Assembly: GCA_947172415.1 (NCBI GenBank)
Contig: OX359197.1
Coordinates: forward strand, 992,001-1,056,000
DNA: 64,000 nucleotides
Reading direction: 5' to 3'
Source of the DNA: Chondrosia reniformis
Lineage: Eukaryota > Porifera > Demospongiae > Chondrillida > Chondrillidae
The stretch's first letter is position 1. Every line of letters begins with the position of its first letter. Made by a program: the position numbers and the translations under genes. The notes under the pieces are model-generated. The model was not told the origin of the DNA. It searched no databases and saw only the letters and a program-made list of their open reading frames with translations. Shown piece after piece: positions 1 through 10,923 of this stretch.

Positions 1-431
1 ACAGTGTCTTCCTAGGCCGAGGTCCTTCCATATTCACTGTGCATAAAACTGGATCACTCTATCAACGAAAGCCTTCGAATTTCAAATCTAGTATAACAAT
101 ATTGTAGCTTGGACGTCTTCGGTAGCTCGAAGCTTGGACGTCTTTGGTAGTTCGTATATGTACCATAAACGCGGATGCAGTCTACGATGATGCAACATTT
201 TAACTTTGCACGTGCTCAATGGTATGAATATCATTAAACGTACCACTATCTAGCACTTCGAGACAAAACGCAAATATACATTAACAAGCAAAACACTTGT
301 GTTTCCCTTATTTGTAAAAACATAAAATGGATGTTCCATATTTATCTCACTATGGTAACGTTACTTCAGATGTTACAGATTACATAAACTGCAGCACATG
401 TAAGGAGAATGTGTTAATTTAGGATCTATAT
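1..431. other. No gene seen; probable 3' flank
   Basis: AT-rich sequence lying downstream of the minus-strand death-domain gene. I see no splice-bounded coding exon, RNA gene or clear repeat here. A near-duplicated short phrase around 106-145 (agcttggacgtctt and neighbours) is the only local redundancy. Confidence 0.5.
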
Positions 432-1801
432 CTACAACTTACTAGATTGAGACAGAGCTTTAACTAAGCCCTCAGCTTCATCTCTACAATTGCGGTCAAC
501 CAGAATATCTCGGACTGTTTCTAAAGTCCTTCTCTTCTCTCCAGTTCCATGAGCCAATTTCAGCCATTCTGTGAACACATCCAACAGTCGATCTTCATTT
601 GTTTGTTTGTTAGCTTCAATTGTCGTATATTTGTTGACAGCAAATCCCAGAGCAATCGCAATCTCCTTCCATTTGAAGGACACCTCATCAATGACACATC
701 TCTGCAGTGTGTCTAAATGTTGCTCAGCAGTGAGCTGCAGACTGAATACATCATATGAAATAAGAAAAACAGAATTGTCAATTCTGTCAGTAAAGATATG
801 TTATATATGGTGTCTAATTATTGTACATTCGATTCTGTGACATTTGTTTAACAGTCAGTGGACAACTTAATTAAGCCCAATTTTATCAAAACACCATAGA
901 ATGGTTTCATCATGGGAGATTAGCTGAAAGAGGTAACACTAATAGTCAGGTGACAGTTACAGTTAATTATATTCATAGCAGTGTCCTGTAGAGCTGCCTT
1001 ACCTCATATTCTCAGTTACTGTTCTTTCTGACTGGATCACTGGAACAGCTGAATGAGTCAAGTTATTTATTTCCTCTAAAAATGAAGAAAATTCCAAATA
1101 TAAATCATCTCTCATAACTCTTAATGACTTAACTAGCTATGCTGTTGTTAAGTAAGAAGTGAATATATGCGATTATAAGAGCACATTACATTACCACACT
1201 GTGTATATTACTGATGTCTGCACGTACATTCATTGACCCTCTAACATGCACTGGCTATATGTATGTCTGTGAAGAGTGTTTTACATGTCCCCAGTCAGTT
1301 TGACCTTTACTTTTGGAATGGAAAGAGTCGACAACTCTCCAAAATCTACATTGTGTGACAGTGACAAACACTTGTCATTTCAGTAACTGTTTTCTTAACA
1401 AGATACGAATTACGTTTCAAGATGGCAGATACCACATATTTAATTATCCTATCCTAAAATTCTAAAGTGATAACAATTTAATAAAAGAATGTTAATTGTA
1501 TTACAGGGCTGAAGGAGGGGATATCTGTACTCGATAGGTGCTATCTCAAGTAGTCCACACAGATCGAGCAATCTGTACTCTGCCATACTATTACGTTCGT
1601 ATATTAACATTCGAAAATCAAACTAATTCATTCTACTCTGACGAAATGAGAAGATGTGACTTAATCTGCTCTGTTGCTAATCTACTTGAATTACTTTGTA
1701 CCTTATGAGGGGCACCGAGGGGTAACGCCCACAACTCTGAGAAACTAAGTTACTTTTGAAGCTCTAAACAGAATCTCACCTTCTGTTAGCGCCACTGCCA
1801 T
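432..1801 (-). CDS. Small death-domain protein (three exons, about 134 aa)
   Basis: Predicted exons (minus strand) are 1780-1801 (ATG, MAVALTE), 1003-1075 and 432-741, joined through GTGAG and GTAAG donors and AG acceptors with the frame kept throughout. The last exon carries a death-fold signature: FKWKEIAIALGF, followed by acidic and basic helices with EWLKLAHGTGEKRRTLETV, the usual W..IA..LG and TW/EWL pattern of death domains. These domains mediate homotypic assembly in apoptosis or innate signalling. The protein is essentially a lone death domain with a roughly 40-residue N-terminal lead, with no signal peptide, membrane segment or catalytic domain, so it could be an adaptor or decoy. 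The start is chosen because the only upstream exon in frame begins with ATG and ends at a good donor. The family call is fairly sure; the specific role is unknown. Confidence 0.72.
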
Positions 1802-2969
1802 TGTAGATCTACTTGACTACTTAATCAGGCGATGTGCGGGGGTCGCGCTGGAATAATGGGCGTTCCTACCGCTGGCATAGGAATATCTGAAAAAGGATGG
1901 TGCTATGGGAAAAGCAATGACGCTTCGTTACGTTTACGTTTCGTTAAAAGGTCGGTTCCTGTACAATTGTAAACATTGTATCTGGCAGACTATACCATCT
2001 CCTTTTCCCCAAAACCATTAATAATCATCAGAGATATAGCATCCATCTGTACCTATTAGTCTACCTGTAGCTATAGCTACACTTTGATATTAAAACTATA
2101 ATTGATATGTTCTTCTATCGTTCACTGTTCAGTATTCAGTATTTAAGTTAATGGGCACAGTCTACGAGGAGACTTGGGAGAATGATTTGGTGAGAGTGAG
2201 ACATGGATATTATTATACAGGTTTATGGCTTCTCATAAAATGCACTATGCACTATGTATCGCTTGTAAGGCAAAGACCTCGCTCTGGAAATACAAGGAGT
2301 TCAGCAAGTTACTTACTACTTGAGTTGAGACCCTCTATAGCCATTAATCACAAGAAGAGTTGAATTACTAAAGATCTGTCTCGCAATATATATACTAGTA
2401 AACATTGGACATAAATGAACTAAACCTTCCATCCTTTAAGCATTAAAAGACTATTCAGTTAAATTCATATTATCTGGAAACTCAGCATTTGTATTTGTAT
2501 TTGCAATTGTATTGCCCAATCTTGCATCATCGTCAACTGAAAGGAAGAAGTGCAGATACAAAATCTGTATTGTAGACTTGTCATCACCATGGCTTGTGTC
2601 TGTGTCCTTTAATTAATGTGAAATTAATGGAGTGTACATATAATGCATACGTATGTACACATTGAGATTAAAATATTTTGTGATATTACTTATTACTTTG
2701 TTCAGCCATTTTGTGCATCCAAGTAGGTCAGTGCATTCCTCTAATGATATTCATAGTGTTTAAATGGCTTGGCTCCACTGTGTCTGGACTAACATCCGGA
2801 ATTGTCTTATTTGGTAAAATTTGATCTAATTAACTGACTGTGTTATAATGCATATTGTTACAGTAGCACTAAGCTGTTAGGAGTCACTATATTATATACA
2901 TATGTATGAGTATATATATCATATAAATTGTTAAGGTAGATAGCACTAAGTTCTTATAACTAGATCGAT
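1802..2969. other. Intergenic region between divergent genes
   Basis: About 1.2 kb between the start of the minus-strand death-domain gene and the plus-strand BTB gene, so it should contain both promoters. The first 100 bases are relatively GC-rich (gtgcgggggtcgcgctgg). A 70-codon plus-strand ORF at 2151-2363 has no recognisable domain and is not called. An AG just before the BTB start would allow a 5' UTR intron, but no upstream exon can be supported. Confidence 0.45.
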
Positions 2970-4322
2970 ATGGCTGAGCAACTTTTCCTGGGCCTCCCTT
3001 TGAAGAGGAATTCAGACAACCACAGGAAACTTACTTTTTCCAGACAATTCCCTCATCTTGCCAATAGCTATAATGAAGAAAACTCTGATGTCACTTTCAT
3101 TGGACAAGAAGATCAGAATCCAATTAAAGTGCACAAGGAAGTTTTAAGTGTTGCCTCTCCTGTCTTCTTCAAAATGTTTAAAGGCAACTTTAGGGAAAGG
3201 AATGAGAATGAGTTTGCTATACCAGAGGAGTACACTGATGAGATATTCTCAATGGTAATTTCATTCATTTATGGAAAAGAAGTGATCTTGGAAGAGGAGG
3301 GTGACATTGTTCCTCTCTATGAAGCTGCTCATTATTACGAACTTGATGTCCTGATGAACTCAATAAGCCAACTTGTTTCCACTTGGTCTCGTCAAGATGA
3401 TGTAGATTGTAGACTACCTGCTGTTGTTAACCTGTGTATCTCAGCTGAGATGCGTGAAGATCATTCTCCAAGCCAGCTGCAGCTTGTTTTCAATGCAACT
3501 CTCCGATTCATAATCGCAAAGTTGGATTCATTTCTGGAAGAAGCTTACAAACATCATTTTATTAAGCTTATGGATAAAGCTATCTCCAAAATTCTTCAGA
3601 GTGAGGAAGTTGCTATCAAGGAAGTTGACCTTTTCCTTCTAGTACATGATTGGGTGGCTGAAGATAAATACAAAAGGAGGATCTTTGAATTTCTTTCCAG
3701 CATACGATATGGACTGATTTCACAGAAACACCTTGTCTATAAAGTGGCAGAGAAGGAACTGAAGGACCTCAAATTGTTTGTACTAGCCTTAAAACAGCAT
3801 CAAAAGTTTGACAAAGAAACTGCCAAAGGCAATATTACCCAATTTTCTAGCCGCCGTCAACAAAAGGGATTCTCCCCATTTTTCCCCTTGACCAAAACCA
3901 CACTACCATTTATAAGCAATGATTCCTGTAAAGCTGTGTTTGGCAAGGATCAATCACCTGGCATTATTATCTCAAGAAATTCTAGCAGTACTATGAATTT
4001 ACGTGTTGAATTTCCTGTTCAGAATGGGATCTATTACAATTCTATGTCCCTCCAGATTAAGGTCTTTTCATTTGCACCTTTAACAACATCGAAAGAAGAA
4101 TTTATATTTAATCCATCTAATGGTTGCTACAATTATGAAATCCAGTTCAATGCAGATTATATACTATCAGGTTGCCGTGGACCTGGAATCACTATTTGGG
4201 AACTGACTGAACCTAATACCATAAGGAAAAAACCAGTAGTGTACTCTGTGACGTTGCAATGTCCGTGGCTGGTGTCCTTTAAGTATAATTTAGTTGGCTC
4301 AGTGACAATAACACAACACTAG
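2970..4322 (+). CDS. BTB-BACK domain protein, intronless
   Basis: A single uninterrupted 450-codon frame. Residues about 38-135 form a BTB/POZ domain: the start NSDVTFIG, then KVHKEVLSVASPVFFKMF, then YTDEIFSMVISFIYG and YEAAHYYELDVL match the conserved D-V-x-F, H+xVL...S..F..MF and L..A..Y....L positions. Residues about 170-270 resemble a BACK helical region (VDLFLLVHDWV). The C-terminal 150 residues are beta-rich and may be a PHR-like or other substrate-binding module, but I cannot name it. BTB-BACK proteins usually act as CUL3 ubiquitin-ligase adaptors; here that is inference. The lack of introns contrasts with every other gene in the window and would fit a retrocopy or an ancestrally single-exon family. 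Confidence 0.85.
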   Translation: MAEQLFLGLPLKRNSDNHRKLTFSRQFPHLANSYNEENSDVTFIGQEDQNPIKVHKEVLSVASPVFFKMFKGNFRERNENEFAIPEEYTDEIFSMVISFIYGKEVILEEEGDIVPLYEAAHYYELDVLMNSISQLVSTWSRQDDVDCRLPAVVNLCISAEMREDHSPSQLQLVFNATLRFIIAKLDSFLEEAYKHHFIKLMDKAISKILQSEEVAIKEVDLFLLVHDWVAEDKYKRRIFEFLSSIRYGLISQKHLVYKVAEKELKDLKLFVLALKQHQKFDKETAKGNITQFSSRRQQKGFSPFFPLTKTTLPFISNDSCKAVFGKDQSPGIIISRNSSSTMNLRVEFPVQNGIYYNSMSLQIKVFSFAPLTTSKEEFIFNPSNGCYNYEIQFNADYILSGCRGPGITIWELTEPNTIRKKPVVYSVTLQCPWLVSFKYNLVGSVTITQH

Positions 4323-5804
4323 TGCTCTTAAACTTTTGATAATCTAACTTTTCTTTGATAGTTTTTGTAGTACTTCTACCTGATGACTTCTATGCACATA
4401 ATATTATATCTATTTCTTAATTGTCATCAGTCAATTAACGAGTTTTCATTTTAACTAGTTTTGCATGTACAGTACCTGTGTTATAACTCCTTAATAGTTT
4501 AGAAATATTATCGCTCACATGGGAGTTATAGTTAGGTTTAGAGAGGTGGGGGCTATGCCCTATTTATGGAGATGCCACGCCCACTTCCTGTTATTGCGCC
4601 CACTTTTTGCAAGTGGTTGGCTCACAGACTGGTTAGATACATGTATAGTTGCTTGACACATGATGGCATACTAAATATGCATTGCGTGATCGATGTTTGT
4701 TACTTGTGCAAATACGTTATGCATAGCCAGACCTTTTTATAACACAAGGCCTAGGGATTTTACATTACATTAAGGCCATTCATGACCTGCCGAAAAGCAA
4801 CAGGAAGGTCATTTTAGTAATATTATTTTATTATTTAACTGCTATAATATTATTGCCAGCTCATACTATAGAAAAATATGGCCGACTTCCTGTAGTACAT
4901 ACCTGTGGGTGGCAAAAGGGAAGATAAAGAGTGATTTGGAGTGATCTGTCATCTTTTAGTATCTTCCTCTTGTATGTTTCCTTTGCCTCATATGTATGTA
5001 CTTATGTCAACTGTGAATAAGTATACAGGAAAATGATGTTTTAGATTACTCATATATAACAGCTTTTTGATTGAGTACATTTTTAACTAAAATTTAGGAC
5101 AAAAGAAATCATTACAAAAATTCTAGAAAATAATTAAATTGGTTCAGGCCTTGACAATGTAGAAATTACTAGATACATCTCAAGTGTCTTCCTCAGGCGA
5201 ACCCCAAGCAAAGGTATCTGACACAGCTAGACACAAAAGGAAGGTAGTAGTGGTAAATATATACAAGATATCGTCTGGCTAACGTAAACATATTATATAT
5301 AATGAAGTATGGATAATCACTGGAAATTATTATATATACCAACCAAGTGACTGAAGTCTTATCTTGGCTGGGGACATACATATATTCTATAAATGACAAC
5401 CAGCAAGTGATTGCCTCCAACTTATCCAAGATTGAAAAAATCAAAGAAACACAGAAAGCTGTATTGCCCTCCTTTTTGGGGCTCATTAATTGGGAAGGAT
5501 TATTCATATGTTATATCATAGCTCTTGCTGAACATTGTGGAATTAACATTCACTCATAAACACCATATCCTTGGTAGTTATTGTTATGAGTATATCTACA
5601 GGTGTATAATATATAAGTAATATGCATGAACCATGTAAGGCTTGTTAAAATGTAGATGTTTTCTATATACAATAATATAACAAAGCACATACAATAAATT
5701 ATACGTATATAATAGTATATGTAGTCTTGAACACTATCGGGACCCACTCTAGCTATGTACATGTTATCGGGCATTTGAGGTCCAGACAAATATAAGAGTC
5801 TGTT
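4323..5804. other. Intergenic region, no gene recognised
   Basis: Lies between the 3' end of the BTB gene and the 3' end of the minus-strand Tudor-CBM48 gene, so both flanking transcripts converge here. AT-rich, with short ORFs that lack splice context or domains. The Tudor-CBM48 stop codon overlaps a GTAAGT donor-like string, so an extra 3' exon in this interval is possible but none is supported. Confidence 0.4.
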
Positions 5805-8800
5805 CTACTTACAATCTGCTTCCTGTTCTTCAATTGTTTCAAAACTGTTTTCTGAACTCCCAGAAACCTCCTTCTTAGTTGGAGTAGCTACAGCATCTAC
5901 TGTCAGTGAATCAGTACCTTCTGCAGAGGCTGTTAACTGCAAAATAGAGGATCAATCTATTAAAATAGTGCAACATTTCTTTTAGATTGGTAGCCATTTG
6001 TTCAATATAAAAGTATGCATCCTTAATATATATTTACTGCACAGTTATTGTATCTCTGCATTCAAAGCTCTATAGGCTTTCCCAAGGACTAAATCTAGGA
6101 AAATGTTCTATTCCAATATTCTCCTTATTATAGTCTCATACATGACGCCAACCATGTATTTAGGAATGATGATTTACATTATTCATGAGTAATCATTTCA
6201 TTAAAACATAATTTTTACTTGACTGCATTGACCAATTTATTAATTGGGTATATATCAGGATGTACTTGTTCTGGTTGCTGCACACCATTACAGTATCTTA
6301 CGTACATTGTATCAAAGTATCATACGTATGTACAATTACATTGTACAACTCAAACTCAATTTAAAGTTTAAATTATCCAATCAAATTGAAAAAGTTCTTA
6401 AGCAATACTATCCTGGTACAATATAAGAGTTTTTTTCCAGCTATTAGAAACTTACCTCTGAAAGGATTCCTCTTTCAATCTCTTTTGAGCATCAAAGAAG
6501 TGACGGAAGAAGACTCACTGACGTCCAATTAACAGTAAAAAGTTTAAATAAAAAAACTGTCTTTAGATGCTCAAGTGAGATCGAAAGATGAACCCTTTCA
6601 AAGATAATTCTATCTACCTCTTGTCCTGTACTCTCTTCTTCCTCTTCTATAACTATAGTCTTTGTTGGAGTGTCTCCCAGGATGTGAACCTCAACTGCCT
6701 TCCTCCACTCTAGACTCGCAACATCAATGTAGTTCACTAGCTCACCATTGTCATCCTCCATTGTTGGCTGTACACACATCATATAAATACACTTACCATA
6801 TTTATATGATAGGCTATTGAATGTGGTAATAATTCCCTGCTTGTGGAAATGTGGTACAATTAGTTAATAGAAAACATACTAAAGGGAAATCTCAGTTTAA
6901 GACACACTGTAGAACATGTAAAGACATTTTACTACCAAACTGATTATCTTTGAGCATCAACAACACCACTTGGATACAGAAAGTGAACGTTTCGACCTGC
7001 ACGAGTCTTAATTAGCAATCCGCAGGTCAAAATGTTCAATTTCTGTATCCAAGTAGAGTTGCTCAATGATAGCCCATTATCACAACAGATAACTCTTATT
7101 ATTGAGAGGGGCAGAATAAATACTAATATATATATTATATGAACTCTTTAAATTTCAGCTCACAAGATGGGGGTTAACTGTGGAGACTCCATCGACTACA
7201 AATATAAACGTGTGCCTACCAATAGGAAGATCCAGTGTACCTTTCCATGCATCCCTAAATCATATTCAAGCAAATGTATAGTAATTACAGGAAGGTACAG
7301 ATATGTATATAGATTAGAATGATTCAATATCATATAATGGAAACTTAAACTAATACAAAGCAAATTTAAATGATAACTTTTATCTCCTCTCTCTACTTGG
7401 AAACTAGTAAGATCCATGGCCTCCCTTACTCTGGACTAGACTGTCTGTGATACACATATAATACTGTATATACACACATATGTACGTACATACAGCATGT
7501 GTAATATACTGTTTATATACAGTACATATGCATATATACGTACGTACATGTGAAAATGCAACCTACTCTTCCTTAGTTAAAGGTACTTCCTTTTCATTTG
7601 TGAACTTTCCTTTAACGGCAACAGTTGTATTTCCTCCGTCTCCAGTCCATTCAAAGAGAACAGAACAAAGAGAACTTCCCTTGACAAAGTACTTCCCATA
7701 CACAACCTCCCTCTCTTGTAGCCTAAGAGAGAGGGAGGTACAGAATAGTGATAATGACACAGCATTCAGAGGTAGTGAAAAATCTGAGATTATTGACACT
7801 GGTAGCAATACATCCATAGTACAGCAATAGACCAGTGGTCAATAGTAAAGGTATAGTGATAGTAAAGGTATAGGGTATAGTATAGTGATAGTAAAGGTAT
7901 AGGGTATAGTATAGTGATAGTAAAGGTATAGGGTATAGTATAGTGATAGTAAAGGTATAGTGAATCTATGGAATTACCTAAAAGATTGCATTTGCAGTTC
8001 ACGAGGTGGAGTTTGGTTGACTTTCCATGACCTGCTTCTTGTTGGTGTACTGCTACGACTATCTTCTCTATCATCATCATCATCACTATCAAAGTCTTGG
8101 GAGGTTGGGTTGAAACTAATTGACAAGTCCTGTACTTCAGTGTCGTTCTCTACACCACTATCAGTCACCTCAATCAGTTGCCCAGTTCCAGTCCTCTACA
8201 GTTTGGAAGAATAAAATTAAAGTTCTCATTCTCTGTGAAACAAAATAATTATCAAAAAGACTACAAAAGTGATTTAAAAATGGCCACCATTTAATGACCC
8301 TATATGGTAAGAATGTATAAGAAACCTTGTATCCTCATCCAAAGCTCTCACTAGGTTTAATTCCCTATAGACCTTTACATGTACGTATAGCATGTAAGAA
8401 AAATGGTGTATTGATTATTCATAAGATATTGAAAACCACCATTGTGTTCAGCCGTACAGCTGCAAATGTACTTCCTTGTCAAATTATTAGTGACATATTC
8501 AATTTGATTTTGATCTGCTCTTTGATGGTACAGTTTTATCAGATACGGCAGTGTGATTTAATCTAATGTTTTATTGAAATCTTAAATGTAAAACACTTTG
8601 AATTGTAGGACGTAGGTTGAGAACTTAGAAAGTAGACCTTCAATATTTGGTACAGAACCTTATGTACGTACATCAAGCCTCTTCACAGTGACAACCGTTA
8701 TGTCATCTTCTTCTTCTTCTTCTTCAACAGTGACCAGGAAATGATTTGGAGAAGTCTCAAACGGCTTACAGTAATCATGTAAACCGTCTACAATCAAATG

Positions 8801-10807
8801 AGTGAAAAGATTTATATCAATATGCTGCATGTAACTCTGTATATAGTAAATATAGCAAGTACAGTATAAATACAACACACAAGTACAGTATAAATACAAC
8901 ACACAAGTACAGTATAAATACAACACACAAGTACAGTATAAATACAACACACAAGTGCAGTATAAATACAACACACAAGTGCAGTATAAATACAACACAC
9001 AAGTGCAGTATAAAAACAATGTGTACAAACATCTTTTTACCCTTTAGCAATTCAATTTCACTCTGCCTGGTTACCTGGCAACAGCAAGCCATACAAGGCA
9101 CATTAGTGTACTCATCCCTACAAAAGCAGTAAAGGAAACATTTTACAGGATACTCACACAGCCAGACCCTAATGGCTTCCTAACCATACTCAAAGAAGGA
9201 AGTAGAGCAAGCCAAACTCACATACAGTTATACATTACGTACAATTATAGAATATATATACTCTACTCAAAATAGTAGTCCTTTGATACGTATATACATA
9301 TACATATACGTTGTGAAAGGTATGTACGTATGTAATAAGGACAATCATTAGAGAATATTAATGATTGTCCTTATAACATACATACCATTCCTACTTCCTA
9401 CTTGGCAAGTGAAACATGCACCTCAGATGTACTTAATGTGACAAGAATGGTGAAACATTACCACAATAAGTGTACACATACATACATACATATATAGGAG
9501 AGTGTACATATTTAACAGTGTGTGAATATAAGGTATGTATATGAGGATATTCACCAGCCAAGTGACCAGGGGTATGTATGTATGTATGAATAATTGAAGT
9601 GGTTTGTGTGATAGCAAACCACAAGTAATCATTTCAAATACCACGAAGAGGGAAAAAATCTTAAAAGAAACAATTCCTGGGAATTGAACCAAGGACGGCT
9701 GGTTATGACCACCAGTGCTCTGCCACTGAACAACTATGCACATAATTAGTCTTTTTTCACACTAATTAGTGAATTTAGTTATCAGAACACAAACTGATAA
9801 GACCCAAGTACTAACTGTAACTCCCTGACCCTAGTGTAGGGAACATTCCTTTCTTCAGTGCCATAATCGACATACAACATGTGAAAGGACTCTTCAAGGA
9901 CACCAACACACTCGGCTCTGCACCACTGCTCTTCTTCCATATTATCAATCTCATCACCATGACGACTGACAGCAAAGAACTGCGGACGAACTGTACCAGT
10001 TGGGGGAGGCAGTGGATCTGCTCTCCTGTAGTATTCGTTCATGGCAGAACAAAGAGACTTGAAGCTTTCCACATCTTCCTCAATAGGCTATAAGTACATC
10101 AATACCAACTCACCCATTTAAAATACCACATATAAGATAACATCTATAGTAGAATTATCAGAAATCCTATTTACTGGTAATTTTTTTATCTGAAATTTCT
10201 GGCCAGTTATGATATGATTTGTAGTTATGAAGTCTGGTAAACTAAATAGTGTAGTAGGATGACTACTTACTTCACAACTAATTAATAGCTATTTGACTAC
10301 AAGCCACAATATTGACATCAAACGTTATGTTTGTTTACATTCGCATATCGCGGTAACATGTTCTCAATCTCACACAAACAATACCCAATGCTACGTTAGA
10401 GGCGCCCATACAACAGACCTACACAAGTACACCATCTCGCGTTATTGGAGACATACCACGAACCAAGCCCTGTTGCCAACCTCTTCGATACGAGTACAAA
10501 CTGCCACGAATTGGTTCCCGGGGGCACCTCGGCGCTCTATGTGATTCCCTACGTGTACTGTCCACCTGTTTATTAGTGACGAAGCAAGAGGAGGATGACG
10601 ATTTCTACGCCTCCTTCTACAACGAAGGCAGAGCACAAGTAAAATTAATATCGACACTGGTATCCCAAAAGCGAGGAATCTTCTAAAGCGGTGAGAGTAC
10701 CGCATAAAGAATCCACCTCCTTCGTGGAACCACGGCGATAACATCTGAAAGAAGTCGTCGGTCCCGTACAGCTGGTCATCTCCTGCTTCTCCTGGGAGAA
10801 CCTCCAT
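5805..10807 (-). CDS. Membrane-anchored extended-Tudor protein with degenerate CBM48 (10 exons, about 528 aa)
   Basis: Exons: 10457-10807, 9816-10087, 9041-9117, 8672-8787, 7978-8195, 7567-7722, 7164-7254, 6618-6767, 6456-6479, 5805-5936. Residues about 42-64 hold a hydrophobic anchor (FGIPVSILILLVLCL) followed by CRRRRRN. An extended Tudor domain follows (EEQWCRAECVGVLEE, MLYVDYGTEE), then an acidic linker. Exons 6-8 encode a CBM48/AMPK-beta-like module: FEWTGD, VKGKFTNEKEVPL, LDLPIGRHTFIFVVDG, VNPHLP, GELVNYIDV. The tail is acidic and Ser/Thr-rich. Intron phases are identical to those of the TDRKH-like gene on the other side of TXN2, so the two are paralogs. Unlike that gene it has no KH domains, and the sugar-binding Trp/Lys/Trp positions of CBM48 are Glu/Ile/Ser or Val. 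The likely role is a Tudor adaptor on an organelle membrane. Exon 9 (24 nt) and the final stop are the least certain parts. Confidence 0.75.
6951..7065. mobile_element. Foldback element in an intron of the Tudor-CBM48 gene
   Basis: The left arm (tgagca...cttggatacagaaagtgaac) and right arm (ttcaatttctgtatccaag...tgctca) are nearly perfect inverted repeats about 30-40 nt long around a short centre. On the minus strand the centre reads CTAATTA, a short stem, then GGTCGAAAC, which resembles a decayed hammerhead core. It sits between exons 7 and 8. Probably a non-autonomous mobile element. Confidence 0.55.
7842..7966. repeat. 29-bp tandem repeat in an intron
   Basis: About four copies of a unit built on agtaaaggtatagggtatag...tgat, lying in the intron between exons 5 and 6 of the minus-strand Tudor-CBM48 gene. 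No coding role. Confidence 0.8.
8325..8411 (+). mobile_element. 3' fragment of a short interspersed repeat family
   Basis: Begins with cttgtatcctcatccaaagc, then ctcactaggtttaattcc, ctatag and gcatgtaag, matching the 3' half of the copies at 11.4, 17.8, 42.6 and 48.2 kb. The 5' ribozyme-like half is absent here. Confidence 0.65.
8853..9013. repeat. 24-bp tandem repeat in an intron
   Basis: Six to seven copies of gtacagtataaatacaacacacaa-type units with one or two substitutions, located between exons 3 and 4 of the minus-strand Tudor-CBM48 gene. Translated ORFs through it are artefacts of the repeat. Confidence 0.85.
9335..9375. repeat. Short perfect inverted repeat
   Basis: ataaggacaatcatta and taatgattgtccttat are exact reverse complements separated by about 9 nt, giving a strong hairpin in the intron between exons 2 and 3 of the Tudor-CBM48 gene. 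Confidence 0.7.
9660..9745 (-). ncRNA. tRNA-like sequence (SINE head or pseudo-tRNA)
   Basis: On the minus strand the segment has a D-arm/box A-like string (TTCAGTGGCAGAGC), a perfect 5-bp anticodon stem CTGGT/ACCAG, and a T-arm/box B-like string (GGTTCAATTCCC), spaced as in a tRNA gene and followed by a T run. The acceptor stem does not pair, the T stem has a mismatch and the anticodon loop lacks U33. A functional tRNA is therefore unlikely; a tRNA-derived SINE head or tRNA pseudogene fits better. Confidence 0.42.
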
Positions 10808-10923
10808 TTTCTATAATTTTGCAATCGACGCACCTAAACAACTTAATATGGTACAACACTGTAATGTCATAAAATTAAATTCCACTTGCAAGTTTAATGA
10901 CCACTAAATAGTTTTGTTGCCTG

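Noticed and set aside
2151..2363. 70-codon plus-strand ORF upstream of the BTB gene
   Set aside because: No domain, no convincing splice sites and composition like the surrounding intergenic DNA.
6951..7065. CRISPR-like or regulatory palindrome
   Set aside because: Single long inverted repeat without spacers in a eukaryotic intron; a foldback element explains it.
8660..9101. Cys/Leu/Tyr-rich minus-strand ORFs (CVLYLYCT repeats)
   Set aside because: They read through the 24-bp intronic repeat; only the 8672-8787 portion is a real exon.
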